This document shows, piece by piece, positions 16,276 through 25,824 of a DNA stretch of 53,499 nucleotides (positions are counted from its first letter, which is position 1; each line of letters starts with the position of its first letter). This DNA comes from an uncultured Erysipelotrichaceae bacterium (GTDB lineage Bacteria; Bacillota_I; Bacilli_A; Erysipelotrichales; Erysipelotrichaceae), in the NCBI GenBank assembly GCA_946621045.1, contig CAMOOA010000001.1:1-53499 (forward strand), written 5' to 3'. Below the pieces are notes generated by a model. It did no database searches. It saw only the letters and a program-made list of their open reading frames with translations, and was not told the origin of the DNA. Both the position numbers and the translations under genes were made by a program.

Positions 16276-19226
16276 GCCTGACCTCCCTGTTCTTCTCCTC
16301 CGTCAGCCATACCGATCGCATCACGCAGCTCTACTTTCAGCATCTGCGATACGCCCTGTTTCTGCATGGTGACACCATAGAGCACATCGGCATTCTCCAT
16401 TGTTCCGGGACGATGCGTGACAACCAGGAACTGGGTGCGGTCGGTGTAGTTGTGGAGATACTGCGCAAACCGTTCGACATTTCCCTGGTCCAGCGCTGCC
16501 TCAACCTCATCGAGAATGACGAGCGGTACCGGCTTGACTTTCAGAATGGCAAAGAGCACGCAGAGCGCGATCAGTGATTTCTCACCGCCGGAAAACAGCA
16601 TGTTGTTCTGAACTGCCTTTCCCGGAGGCTGCGCATCGATGTCAATTCCGGTATTGAGAATATCGGTCGGATCCTCCAGAATCAGACGGGCTTTTCCGCC
16701 GCCGTACAGACTGCGGAAAATATCGTTGAATTCATGGTTGATCTGATCGAACATCGTCTTGAACTGGGTCACCATGACGCGGTCCATGTCTTCGATCGCC
16801 GCAAGGATCTTGTCACGGCTGGCAGTGAGCTCCTCGATCTGCTTCTTGAGGAATTCATACCGCTCGTTCACTTCTTCGTACTGTTCCGGGGCCTCCATGT
16901 TTACGTTGCCGAGACGTTCAATCTCGGAGCGCAGCTGGAGAACTTCCTCACGGGCATTTTCGACAACGGTATCCGTAACTTTCGTCTTGGCAAATTCGAA
17001 CGTCAGCTGATATTCGGACGCAAGACGCTGAAGATTGTTCTCAATCTTCGTTTCGAGCCGTCCCTGATCGATCTTGATCGCATTGATTGCGGCGACTGCA
17101 CGTTCCTGATCCTTGCGCAGCTGACGGATCTGCTGTTCCTTTCGGTCGGTCTCGCTGATAATGATCAGACGCTGTTCCCGCTTTGCCTTGATATCGGATG
17201 TAATCCGGTCACGGTCGGAATACGCACGGTTGAGCCGGATGACGGTATCGTCAATTTCCTTCGTATCAAGCGCTTCGGAAAGTTCATCCGGCGCAAGCAG
17301 TACGAGGTCATTCTTCAGTTTCTCGTATTTGGCAAGTTTTGCGTCAACGACCGGTTCCAGGCTGGCGGCACTGATCCGGTTCTGCTGGAGACGGCGGGTG
17401 ATTTCATCACGCTCCGACGCTGCCTTTTCACTTTCCCTGCGTGCAAGCTCGACCCTTGCGGACTGCGCATCAATCGCAAGCCGCACATCTTCTGCTTCCC
17501 GTGCGGCGGTGATCGGAGTTGTATTGCGCTTCAGCTTTCCGCCGGTCATCGAACCGCCGCGGTGAATCACTTCACCGTCGGTCGTAACGATGTTATAGCG
17601 GCGCTGCGTCAGGGCTGACAGTTCATTGCCGGCCTCCATCGAATCCACAACAAGCACATTGTTGAGAAGATATTCAACGACAGGAATAAAGGTATCATCG
17701 CATGTGACAAACTCAGATGCGGTACCGAGATACCCCTTGGTGTTCGAGCAGATGACCGCCGCTTCCTGGGAAAGCGTGCGGCGCTGACATACGTTCAGCG
17801 GAAGAAATGTGGCGCGTCCGCTCTGATTCTTCTTCAGAAAGCGGATCGCATTCCGGGCGCTCTCTTCATTGGATGTCACAATGTTGTACATCGCTCCGCC
17901 GAGGGCTTCCGATACTGCCTGTTCATAACCTTTTTCCGCATGGATCTCCTGGCCGATGACGCCGAGAATTCCCGGCAGCGCATTGCGGTTTTCCATAATG
18001 GCGCGGGTACCGGCAGAGCGGTTGCTGCTGAAAGGATCCTTCAGCACATTCTCAAGATAGATCTGCTGATTCTGCAGACTGCGGAGAACTCCCTGCGCCT
18101 GCTCGTATTCGCTGGACAGATCAAAGACGCGCTGGGCAATCTGACGAAGCCGCTCACTGTCGAGCTGAATTTCGTTATTCAGTGTATCCAGACGGTTTTT
18201 GCGGTCATCATATTCCACTTTTGCGGCTTCGAGAAGTTCTCTGGTTTCTCTTGCCTTCTCTTCGCGGTTACCGGTTTCGATAATATATTTGCGGCGCTCA
18301 TCCATTTCGGTACGGCGCTGTTCGAGACTGGTAATATCATCAACCGTGCGCATCAGATCTTCCTGCAGAGCGGAAATTTCCGATTCCAACTGTGAAGCTG
18401 CCCGTTTCTGTTCGGCAATCTTCGTTTCCCCGATCTGAAGATCGGTGGAATAGATCTGCTTCTTTGTCTCAATATCAAAGAGCGTCTTCTTGGTGTCCTC
18501 GATGGACGCGTTGAGCTCCTCGACTTCCTGCACGAGAACAGCGATTTCGATTTCTTCGAGACGCTGCTTCTTTTCCCGGTAGATTTCCGCCTTTCGCGCC
18601 TGCCGTTTCAGAGGACTGACCTGTTTTTCCAGTTCGATGAGAATATCACCCGAACGGTCCAGATTGTCCTTGGTGCGGGCAAGCCGGGAAAGACTTTCCA
18701 TTTTACGTTTCTTGTATTTGGCAACTCCTGCTGCCTCTTCAAAGATTCCCCGACGGTCAAGCGGTTTGGATTCCGCAAATGTAATAACGTTACCCTGTGA
18801 AATAATACTGAGGCTCGATTTTCCGAGACCGGTGTCAAGAAACAGGTCAATGACATCCTTCAGACGAACATTATTGCGGTTGATAAGATACTCCGCATCA
18901 CCGGTATCACGGAACAGACGCCGTGTAACTTCCAGTTCCTCCTTGTCGGAATTCAGAATGTGGTTTGAATTGTCAAACACGAGCGTGACTTCCGCCATAT
19001 TGAGGGCGCGCCGGTCGGCAGAACCGGAAAAGATGACGTCGCTCATCTTCTCACCGCGCATCTGGCGGCTGCTCTGTTCTCCGAGTACCCATCTCACTGC
19101 ATCAGTAATATTGGATTTTCCGCATCCGTTGGGTCCTACGACACCGGTGATCGGATGCTCAAAAGAAATAACGGTTTTGTCGGCAAAAGATTTGAATCCC
19201 TGCATTTCGATCCGTTTTAAAAACAT
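16272..19226 (-). CDS. smc: Chromosome segregation protein SMC (short arms)
   Basis: Condensin ATPase that compacts and segregates the chromosome with ScpA and ScpB. I chose ATG 19226, preceded by AAGGAG; an upstream frame extension adds 34 unrelated residues and crosses the promoter. The protein has 984 residues: Walker A GPNGCGKSNI at about 31-40, N-arm coiled coil about 170-400, hinge about 415-560 (ILGVIGQEI...GGSMTGGK), C-arm about 575-815, signature FSGGEKSLIAL at about 879 and Walker B VILDEVEAALD. Each arm is about 100 residues shorter than in Bacillus SMC (about 1186 residues). It begins an operon with ftsY. Confidence 0.95.
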   Translation of the reverse strand: MFLKRIEMQGFKSFADKTVISFEHPITGVVGPNGCGKSNITDAVRWVLGEQSSRQMRGEKMSDVIFSGSADRRALNMAEVTLVFDNSNHILNSDKEELEVTRRLFRDTGDAEYLINRNNVRLKDVIDLFLDTGLGKSSLSIISQGNVITFAESKPLDRRGIFEEAAGVAKYKKRKMESLSRLARTKDNLDRSGDILIELEKQVSPLKRQARKAEIYREKKQRLEEIEIAVLVQEVEELNASIEDTKKTLFDIETKKQIYSTDLQIGETKIAEQKRAASQLESEISALQEDLMRTVDDITSLEQRRTEMDERRKYIIETGNREEKARETRELLEAAKVEYDDRKNRLDTLNNEIQLDSERLRQIAQRVFDLSSEYEQAQGVLRSLQNQQIYLENVLKDPFSSNRSAGTRAIMENRNALPGILGVIGQEIHAEKGYEQAVSEALGGAMYNIVTSNEESARNAIRFLKKNQSGRATFLPLNVCQRRTLSQEAAVICSNTKGYLGTASEFVTCDDTFIPVVEYLLNNVLVVDSMEAGNELSALTQRRYNIVTTDGEVIHRGGSMTGGKLKRNTTPITAAREAEDVRLAIDAQSARVELARRESEKAASERDEITRRLQQNRISAASLEPVVDAKLAKYEKLKNDLVLLAPDELSEALDTKEIDDTVIRLNRAYSDRDRITSDIKAKREQRLIIISETDRKEQQIRQLRKDQERAVAAINAIKIDQGRLETKIENNLQRLASEYQLTFEFAKTKVTDTVVENAREEVLQLRSEIERLGNVNMEAPEQYEEVNERYEFLKKQIEELTASRDKILAAIEDMDRVMVTQFKTMFDQINHEFNDIFRSLYGGGKARLILEDPTDILNTGIDIDAQPPGKAVQNNMLFSGGEKSLIALCVLFAILKVKPVPLVILDEVEAALDQGNVERFAQYLHNYTDRTQFLVVTHRPGTMENADVLYGVTMQKQGVSQMLKVELRDAIGMADGGEEQGGQA

Positions 19227-19251
19227 TTCATTCTCCTTAAAAACCGTACCT

Positions 19252-19280
19252 ATTATAACAAAAAGGGATTGGCTTATGAA
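19252..19280 (-). promoter_or_regulatory. Promoter of the smc operon
   Basis: On the minus strand TATAAT (19257-19252) is preceded at 17 bases by TTCATA (19280-19275). The -10 is perfect and the -35 weak. It lies between the mscL terminator and the smc start, where a promoter is needed. Confidence 0.6.
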
Positions 19281-19291
19281 CTGTCTCCCCA

Positions 19292-19320
19292 AGAAAAAAA
19301 CGTCCCGTAAACAGGACGTT
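19292..19320 (-). terminator. Terminator after mscL
   Basis: AACGTCC (minus strand 19320-19314) pairs with GGACGTT (19305-19299) around an eight-base loop, followed by a run of seven or more Ts. It lies 26 bases after the mscL stop. Confidence 0.88.
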
Positions 19321-19346
19321 TTCTGCATCTTCCAGTGATATGGAGA

Positions 19347-19790
19347 TTACTTCGCTGCGAGCTTTTCTTCCGCTGCTTTTGCGGCTTCCGGATTCTGCTC
19401 TTTTACGATCGCGACAAGCTCCTTAAGAAGCTTGACATCCGCAGGATCTTCCGCCGGTTTTGCTTTTTCTGCTTTCTTGCCGATGCTCATTGCCTTGTTG
19501 ATGGCCTTAAGCAGGCAGAAGAGAATGAAAGCCATGATGATGAAGTTGATAACTGCAGACAGGAATGCACCGTAGTTAAAGCTGACGCCGGCAATTTTGA
19601 AGGAGCCGCCGATGGTGACGCCGTCCTCGCCCATGCCGCCTGTGCATACCTGAATCAGCGGGTTGATAAAGTTGTCCGTGAGGGATGAAACGATGTTTCC
19701 GAATGCGGAACCGATGATAACACCGATGGACATATCCATTACGTTACCCTTAAGCGCGAATGCCTTGAACTCTTCCAGAAATTTCTTCAT
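19347..19790 (-). CDS. mscL: Large-conductance mechanosensitive channel MscL
   Basis: Pentameric membrane channel that opens under high membrane tension and protects against osmotic downshock. It has 147 residues: the N-terminal amphipathic helix MKKFLEEFKAFALKGNVMDM, TM1 with GVIIGSAFGNIVSSL, a periplasmic loop, TM2 (about 72-95, YGAFLSAVINFIIMAFILF) and a charged cytoplasmic helix at the C-terminus. The start ATG 19790 has an AAAGGAGGAAG site that lies inside the end of the U32 gene; the two genes overlap by 41 bases. Confidence 0.96.
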   Translation of the reverse strand: MKKFLEEFKAFALKGNVMDMSIGVIIGSAFGNIVSSLTDNFINPLIQVCTGGMGEDGVTIGGSFKIAGVSFNYGAFLSAVINFIIMAFILFCLLKAINKAMSIGKKAEKAKPAEDPADVKLLKELVAIVKEQNPEAAKAAEEKLAAK

Positions 19791-21936
19791 AAGCTTCCTC
19801 CTTTATTGCTTCAGATTGATTTCTATCCTCTGTTGTCAGAATGATATAGCTTCCGCGGCACAGACTGTTTTCACTGACATACGGCTCCGGTTCCAGGATC
19901 TCGGTTACTTCCCCTCTGTCCGCAACCGGATAACAGCGCTTCTGCAGATCTTCGAGATACGGATGCGCGACGTGGTAATCCTTGATCCACATCAGCGTCC
20001 GCCGTCCGTATACAGGCTGATACAGCATCGGCTCAAATCCGTACCGCCGGATAAACGCGTCGGTCAGTGACTGAATCTGCGGTGTCCGAAGCTCGGAAGA
20101 AAGGATAACCCCTTCCACTCCCGGTCTTGAGAGAAGCCATGCGACAGCGTAGGAGTTTGTAACGTTCAGTGTCATTCCCGCAATTGCATGTTCCGCTCTG
20201 AGCTGAAGATTCCCCGGTTCACTCAGTATCACTCTGTCGTGTAAAATCTTATCACATCCGTTTTCTGAAATAACCGGCAATTTCATGAAATCTTCGGAGT
20301 TTTTTTCACGGAATGATTCATCGATCAGAACCGGCGGGAATGTGCATGCGGTACGGGGTACTTCCATATGATACGGAACATGCCCGGAACGCATATGAAG
20401 CTGTGCGCGCACAGCGGACAATGCGGCATAAAGTTCCCTGCGCACTTCATTCAGGGCGGAAACAGGCATGAATACGTCATCCAGATGTTCGATCACAATC
20501 TCCGGCGCATACGGTTCATCACCGGTTCTGCACAGAATCTGCCGGATCCGCTCCTCAGACAGCGGCGCATTTCTGGCGGCTTCCAGCGGCTGGCTGCCGG
20601 TGACGGAAACCGAATGCCCGTCTTCATCTTCCGCTCTCAGATGCACCGGGCTGCCGGCAGCTGCGGAACAGAATACAGTCACGGGAACCGTGCGGGCACA
20701 TTCTTCAATGCGTCTGTCGATTGCGTCATGCAGATGCGTATCCGTCGTCTTCAGGAGGATCTGTCCCTTCTTCGGATGCGGTTTCGATGCACAGTCCAGA
20801 ATGACGCGGTCACCGGGAAACGCTTCATTTACCAGTTTTCCCTTCTTTTCAATCCGGACTGCAGTAAGACCGGTATCTGCCGGACTGTTCAGAATGCGCA
20901 GTCCGTCATGCTGGTACAGACGGTCGCTCAGATCGACAGTTACTTTATTGTGTGAAAAGGAAACGACCGTTCCGATTTTTACGCCCATATGATTCGGACG
21001 GAACCGGGTCATCCGCTGCTTCTGCGTATCGTGGAACGCATGGCCGCGGGTGAAGCCGCGGTTAAAGAGGAGCTCAAGCTCCTTTTCTCGCTGTTCGGTG
21101 ACATGATAGGTTTCCCCGCGGTAATATGCATCAATCGCCTCACGGAATGTCTTCGTGACAAGGTAAACATATTCCCGTCGTTTCATGCGTCCTTCTATTT
21201 TCAGACTGGCAGCACCGGCATCGATCAGAGCCGGAATGTCATTGATCAGATTCAGATCCTTCATCGCCAGTGCATATTCCCCTTCCGGAGACGGGCATCG
21301 TGCCTCTCCGTCGTTTTCATAAAACCGCAGGCGGCACATCTGCGCGCATACGCCGCGGTTGCCTGAGCGGTTTTTCACCGATGCGCTCATCAGGCACTGT
21401 CCGCTGTATGCGACACACAGTGCTCCGTAGGCAAACACTTCGATCTCGATCCCGGTTTCGGCGCATTTCCGGATTACTTCGATGGGAGTTTCCCGCGCAA
21501 GAACTGCCCGGGCAGCTCCCGCTTCCTTCATCGCGAGGCATCCTTCCGGATTGTGAATGTGCATCTGCGTGCTGCAGTGAACCTCAAAATCCGGGTATTC
21601 CGTACGCACCCGGTGAAACAGTCCGAAGTCCTGTATCAGGAGTGCATCGGCATCATGTTCATAAAGAAATGCCACTTCCTCCATGGCACGGTCGATTTCC
21701 TCTTCAAAAAGAAGCGTATTCATCGTTACGTAGACACGTACACCGCGGACATGGCAGTACGTGACGGCCTCAATAAATTCTTCATGATCAAAATTGCCCG
21801 CAAATGCGCGCGCACTGAAATTGCGGATACCGAGATACACGGCATCGCATCCTCCCTGGACAGCCGCAATCAGCGCTTCCGGATTACCGGCCGGCGCAAG
21901 AAGTTCAATTTTTCGCTTCGAGTGCTTTTCTGACAC
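19750..21936 (-). CDS. U32 family peptidase with DUF3656 domain
   Basis: A 728-residue protein of the peptidase U32 family. Related proteins are annotated as collagenase-like or, for RlhA, are needed for 23S rRNA hydroxylation, so true proteolysis is uncertain. The N-terminal TIM-barrel part has ELLAPAGNPEALIAAVQGGCDAVYLG and the family signature region EVFAYGALCVAYSGQCLMS with NRGVCAQMCR, which carries conserved Cys residues. A C-terminal DUF3656-like part follows. I prefer GTG 21936: AAGGAG lies seven bases before it, whereas the ATG at 21942 is only one base from that site. It overlaps the preceding glycosylase gene by about 32 bases. Confidence 0.88.
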   Translation of the reverse strand: MSEKHSKRKIELLAPAGNPEALIAAVQGGCDAVYLGIRNFSARAFAGNFDHEEFIEAVTYCHVRGVRVYVTMNTLLFEEEIDRAMEEVAFLYEHDADALLIQDFGLFHRVRTEYPDFEVHCSTQMHIHNPEGCLAMKEAGAARAVLARETPIEVIRKCAETGIEIEVFAYGALCVAYSGQCLMSASVKNRSGNRGVCAQMCRLRFYENDGEARCPSPEGEYALAMKDLNLINDIPALIDAGAASLKIEGRMKRREYVYLVTKTFREAIDAYYRGETYHVTEQREKELELLFNRGFTRGHAFHDTQKQRMTRFRPNHMGVKIGTVVSFSHNKVTVDLSDRLYQHDGLRILNSPADTGLTAVRIEKKGKLVNEAFPGDRVILDCASKPHPKKGQILLKTTDTHLHDAIDRRIEECARTVPVTVFCSAAAGSPVHLRAEDEDGHSVSVTGSQPLEAARNAPLSEERIRQILCRTGDEPYAPEIVIEHLDDVFMPVSALNEVRRELYAALSAVRAQLHMRSGHVPYHMEVPRTACTFPPVLIDESFREKNSEDFMKLPVISENGCDKILHDRVILSEPGNLQLRAEHAIAGMTLNVTNSYAVAWLLSRPGVEGVILSSELRTPQIQSLTDAFIRRYGFEPMLYQPVYGRRTLMWIKDYHVAHPYLEDLQKRCYPVADRGEVTEILEPEPYVSENSLCRGSYIILTTEDRNQSEAIKEEAYEEISGRVQGIRA

Positions 21937-22396
21937 AGTCATACTCCTTTACAAGATCATCAAGCCGCATCTGTGCATTGGCGGCTGACGTTGACGGCAG
22001 AGCGCAGGCATTCAGAGATGCGGTGATGTATTTTCTGTACAGCGCGGCAGCTTTTGCGCCGGTTGTGAATACCGCATGCACCGAAGAATTCTGAATCAGC
22101 CATTCGATATCATTCGGGATCACATCGCGGATGGAACTGTCGGATGATCCGCGGATCGTGCAGCTTGCGATGACATCCCAGAGCGCAATGTGTCTCCGCA
22201 GACAGAATTCGCGCCGGTCTGTGATGGTTTCCTGAAACAAAGCCTCCATCACCGGCCAGAAACGGTTTGTCGGATTGGCGTAATAAAACGCTTTCTGCCT
22301 CGATACAACCGAGGGAAACGAACCGAGAATCAGAACCCGCGACGACTCGTCAAACAGGGGCTCCAGTGTATGAAATACCCGCTTTTCATCATGCAT
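21905..22396 (-). CDS. DNA-deoxyinosine glycosylase (uracil-DNA glycosylase superfamily)
   Basis: A 163-residue repair glycosylase of the family that removes hypoxanthine (deaminated adenine) from DNA. Visible family features are VLILGSFPSVVSRQKAFYYANPTNRFWPVM, ALWDVIASCTIRGSSDSSI and VFTTGAKAAALY. SRQKAFYYANPTN is the active-site loop that replaces the classical UDG motif. It overlaps holA by eight bases and the U32 gene downstream. The name follows the family; activity on uracil cannot be excluded. Confidence 0.85.
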   Translation of the reverse strand: MHDEKRVFHTLEPLFDESSRVLILGSFPSVVSRQKAFYYANPTNRFWPVMEALFQETITDRREFCLRRHIALWDVIASCTIRGSSDSSIRDVIPNDIEWLIQNSSVHAVFTTGAKAAALYRKYITASLNACALPSTSAANAQMRLDDLVKEYDCVRKALEAKN

Positions 22397-23399
22397 GGGG
22401 AAGATTCCTCAGAAGAAACAGTTCAAGACCGGTCATACCGTCGATCTTTCCGGTTTTCATTCCCTGATCAAGATCCGCAAGGTCCGCAAGCCGCCGCAGA
22501 AACCACCGTGCGGAATGACCGGCACAGCTTTCCAGATCTTTTTCCGGATACCCCTGCCCGGTTCTGGCACGGATTTCACTGAACGGAAGACCCGCTTCCG
22601 AGCAGGACTTCACACAGTAAAGACGTTTCAGACGGTAGCTCAATGTAGGCAGAATTCCGTATACATCCATGGAGGCATGTTCGCGAAGTTCAAAGAATGA
22701 CTCCATGGTTTTTGCGGCATCGCCGCGGATAAAGGAGTCCGAAAGCTTCCAGACGTTAACCTCCGCATTGAAACTGACCAGACCGGCAATGGCATTCCGG
22801 TCAAAGTCATGTCCGCCGTAAAGTTCCATTTTATCGAGGGTTTTATAGAATTCCGTCGCGCTGTCCGCAATCCGGAGTTTCAGCTCGGACTTTGCGTCAG
22901 GCGTGAGCCGGTAATTCCGCATTGCCAGTTCACGGTCAATCAGTTTTTCCAGTTCCCACGGACTCGGATTGGAAAATGTAATGATCCTTACCGTCTTTCC
23001 GGCGTAGGCAGACAGCACTTTATATTCCTTTGTCCGTTTGTCGCAGAGAAACCCGTCGCATACAAAGATGAGATCCGTATCCGGATTGGGCGCGGAACAG
23101 TAGATTTCAAGCAGTTCGGAAGGCGTGCCGCCCTTGTTCTTTTTTGATGTTTTTTTGGTACCGGAGGCAGCGGATCCGCCGGATTTCAGAAAGTACGGAT
23201 TGGTGATCAGAACCGCGCGCCGATCTCCGAACAGCGAAATCGTAGAACAGAGATTCAGGGCAGATTCCATGGAAAAAGCGGTCCGGGAACTGCCGTCAAG
23301 ACTGACGATATTCTCGCCTTCCGCACCGGATTCCCGAATCAGTTTCTGCTTTCTGGCATTGAGCTGATAACTTTCTTTTCCTTCCAGTAAAATAATCAC
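22389..23399 (-). CDS. holA: DNA polymerase III subunit delta
   Basis: Clamp-loader subunit that opens the beta clamp (336 residues). I chose GTG 23399, which begins VIILLEGKESYQLNARK, the usual N-terminal strand of HolA. The extra 20 residues of the longer frame overlap comEC and match nothing. The GTG overlaps the comEC stop as GTGA, the classical coupling pattern. The family features are weak but present: an early Walker-like region without a canonical P-loop, ...FVCDGFLCDKRTKEYK, FSNPSPWELEKLI, and a C-terminal helical collar domain. holA after comEC is the standard Firmicutes order. Confidence 0.9.
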   Translation of the reverse strand: MIILLEGKESYQLNARKQKLIRESGAEGENIVSLDGSSRTAFSMESALNLCSTISLFGDRRAVLITNPYFLKSGGSAASGTKKTSKKNKGGTPSELLEIYCSAPNPDTDLIFVCDGFLCDKRTKEYKVLSAYAGKTVRIITFSNPSPWELEKLIDRELAMRNYRLTPDAKSELKLRIADSATEFYKTLDKMELYGGHDFDRNAIAGLVSFNAEVNVWKLSDSFIRGDAAKTMESFFELREHASMDVYGILPTLSYRLKRLYCVKSCSEAGLPFSEIRARTGQGYPEKDLESCAGHSARWFLRRLADLADLDQGMKTGKIDGMTGLELFLLRNLPHA

Positions 23400-25357
23400 A
23401 AACGTATTATAGCAATCTTTCCAGACGCTGTTAAAAGCAGATTCAGACCGGGCAGGCACAGGATCGTGATGTCCCCTTCCTCCTTGGTGTCAAGGTAGGG
23501 AATCCGCCTGTCAGAAAGGCGTGTTATGACTTCCGGACTGGGGTGATGATAGATGCGGTAGGCGCCGCTGGAGATGACCGCAAGTTTCGGACGCACCGCG
23601 TTCAGAAAACGTTCGGAAGAGCCTGTCTTGCTGCCATGATGCGACAGCTTCAGAATATCTGCATGGATGCCGTGAAAACGATGCAGAATCCGTTCTTCGG
23701 TATCGGCAGAACTGTCTCCCATAAGAAGAATATCCAGTCCGTTCAGCGCAAATGCGGAAACAACGGAACTCTCGTTTTCATCTTCACTTTCAATATCATT
23801 GAGATCCAGAATGCGGATCATTCCGGTTTCCGAAACCGGTATGTGTTCCGTAATGATTTCGGAAGGATGAAAGGTATCAGTGACTGCCTCCTGATTGCCG
23901 GAATGATCATTGTCCGCATGGGTGATGATCAGAGTATGAAGCCTGCGGATTCCCTTTGCCTCAAGAAAGGAAATCACGTTGTTTTTCTGGGACGGCTTTC
24001 CGGTATCGATCAGAATATCTCCCGTGCGCATCGGACTTCTTACAAGCATGGAATCCCCCTGTCCGACATTAATGAATGTGAGTTCCATAAACGGATGAAA
24101 CATCCCGAAATACTGAAACAGCAGAAACAGCGCAAGGCGGAGCCGCAGTGTGTTCCGCGTTCCTTTTTTCAGGGACAGCTGACTCAGAAGATAGAACGGC
24201 AGTCCGGCTCCCAGCATCGTTCCAGGAACGGTAAAGAAATCTGTCCATGCATGGATCCGGTCGATGAACAGAACCATTCCGTGAAGCGGAATCCCGGTTA
24301 CCGCCTGAAGGAACGCACAGATCCAGCAGAATCCGCTGAGCGGAAGAATCCAGCGGAACAGAAGAATCTCAGCCGGATTGACCGAATGAAACAGCACGGA
24401 TGAAGCATGCATGCTGAAAAAGAGCCGCTGTTCCATACTTTGTTTTCCTGCGGCGGAAAAGGCAAACACAAGCGGAAACAGAAAGGATGCACTGAACACC
24501 GCGAACGGACACAGCCGCAGACTGATCAGAAATGCAAAGCCGCTTTTTGCCTTCCCCTGCATTCCGCACAGCTCCAGTCCGTACCGGATCAGCCGTACAA
24601 GCAGCACATACGGAAAATGAAACAGCAGCGCAAGCGCACAGGTTACCACAATCCGGCAGCCCCGCCGCTTTCGTTCATAACAGCAGTACTGCAGAAGACG
24701 GTCAATGCATGCTGTTACGCCGGCAAGCGAAAATCCGCGGTCCCTGAACAGGCCCCGGAAGAGATCGTCAGCCGATGAAATGCGAAACAGAACTTCCAGA
24801 AGATAATCCCTGACTTCCGGTTCAAAGGAAGCTGCCCGCTTCATCAGCAGGCTTCGGAGCGATCTTCCCGGACGCAGTTCCTGAATGCTGTCAGGCGATA
24901 CGGAATATGTGATTCCTTTCAGGGCGCATGAGCGCGCAAACGGAAAACGGTAAAATCCCTTTCCGTCCTGCATGCGTTCCGGTATTCCGTCAAACGCAAT
25001 GACGGAGTCGTAAAGCGGAAGCGCCTTCGTATATACAAGCATTGAAGAACCGCTTGCAGTCACGACCGCATAATTTGCGTGAACCTCGACAACCCTGCCC
25101 TGACGCATCTTCGGATCCGTTTCGGAACAGGGAATCAGAAAACAGAGCAGTACAAGGGCTGCTGGAATGACACTTCCGTCCCGTACGCAGAAACCGTAAA
25201 ACCCGATGCAGAGAAGCCATGCCGTAAGATGATACGAGGAGATATACAGCAGAAGCGCAGCCAGAGGAACCAGAATCAGGCTGTTTTCCGCAAGACTGTT
25301 AAAGGCAGATCTGACTGCTGATCGCATCATACTTTCCGGGTCCGATTCCCGGCACAT
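23396..25357 (-). CDS. comEC: DNA uptake channel protein ComEC/Rec2
   Basis: Membrane channel that carries single-stranded transforming DNA into the cytoplasm. It has 653 residues, somewhat short for the family (about 700-780). It has an N-terminal membrane pair with a soluble OB-like part (about 75-170), a central Competence domain of several membrane segments (about 200-430), and a C-terminal metallo-beta-lactamase domain with FINVGQGDSMLV, ILIDTGK, THADNDHSGN, LLMGDSS and KLSHHGSKTGSS. The start may be ATG 25357 or ATG 25330; both lie close to or within the end of comEA. Last conserved competence gene before holA. Confidence 0.93.
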   Translation of the reverse strand: MCRESDPESMMRSAVRSAFNSLAENSLILVPLAALLLYISSYHLTAWLLCIGFYGFCVRDGSVIPAALVLLCFLIPCSETDPKMRQGRVVEVHANYAVVTASGSSMLVYTKALPLYDSVIAFDGIPERMQDGKGFYRFPFARSCALKGITYSVSPDSIQELRPGRSLRSLLMKRAASFEPEVRDYLLEVLFRISSADDLFRGLFRDRGFSLAGVTACIDRLLQYCCYERKRRGCRIVVTCALALLFHFPYVLLVRLIRYGLELCGMQGKAKSGFAFLISLRLCPFAVFSASFLFPLVFAFSAAGKQSMEQRLFFSMHASSVLFHSVNPAEILLFRWILPLSGFCWICAFLQAVTGIPLHGMVLFIDRIHAWTDFFTVPGTMLGAGLPFYLLSQLSLKKGTRNTLRLRLALFLLFQYFGMFHPFMELTFINVGQGDSMLVRSPMRTGDILIDTGKPSQKNNVISFLEAKGIRRLHTLIITHADNDHSGNQEAVTDTFHPSEIITEHIPVSETGMIRILDLNDIESEDENESSVVSAFALNGLDILLMGDSSADTEERILHRFHGIHADILKLSHHGSKTGSSERFLNAVRPKLAVISSGAYRIYHHPSPEVITRLSDRRIPYLDTKEEGDITILCLPGLNLLLTASGKIAIIRL

Positions 25358-25775
25358 TCATGAGATCCTCAGTGCGCTGAAACAGACCGTGTTCATTCCG
25401 GTATGCCACGATCCGTTCGGCAATTGCAGGACCGATTCCGGTAAGCTGTGTCAGTCCGTCGGCGTCCGCACTGTTGATCGAAATGCGTTTCTGTTCTTCC
25501 GGTTCCTTTCTGCGCGGGATATTCAGCACATCATGATCATTCAGGACCGTATCCGGATTCAGTGAGCTGAGATCTGCATCTTCGGTAAGATCCGTCTGTC
25601 TGAGAATGTCACCGACCGTTGTATACGGGTCAGCTGTCACAGGACCGGGATTCTGAACCTCTCCGCCCACATTGATCACGATCGGATCATGATTGAAGTC
25701 ATCTTCTTTCAGAACCCGCTTGTCGATACCGAATGCAAAAAATACAAGCATTAAAAAAATAAGCAGTTGTTTCAT
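25299..25775 (-). CDS. comEA: Competence DNA receptor ComEA
   Basis: Membrane-anchored DNA-binding protein that pulls DNA across the wall for ComEC. It has 158 residues: a short N-terminal hydrophobic anchor (KQLLIFLMLVFFAFGI), a SLBB-type domain (INVGGEVQNPGPVTADPYTTVGDIL), an acidic linker, and a helix-hairpin-helix DNA-binding domain (ISINSADADGLTQLTGIGPAIAERIVAYRNEHG...NVPGIGPGKYDAIS). The end overlaps the comEC start. The ribosome binding site is GCAGGAGG. Confidence 0.93.
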   Translation of the reverse strand: MKQLLIFLMLVFFAFGIDKRVLKEDDFNHDPIVINVGGEVQNPGPVTADPYTTVGDILRQTDLTEDADLSSLNPDTVLNDHDVLNIPRRKEPEEQKRISINSADADGLTQLTGIGPAIAERIVAYRNEHGLFQRTEDLMNVPGIGPGKYDAISSQICL

Positions 25776-25824
25776 GGAGAACCTCCTGCTTATCTTTTAC
25801 AAAACAATGTCTGAAATCCCCTGC

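Noticed and set aside
15310..16281. 323-codon plus-strand frame opposite ftsY
   Set aside because: Exactly mirrors ftsY; no start site or domain.
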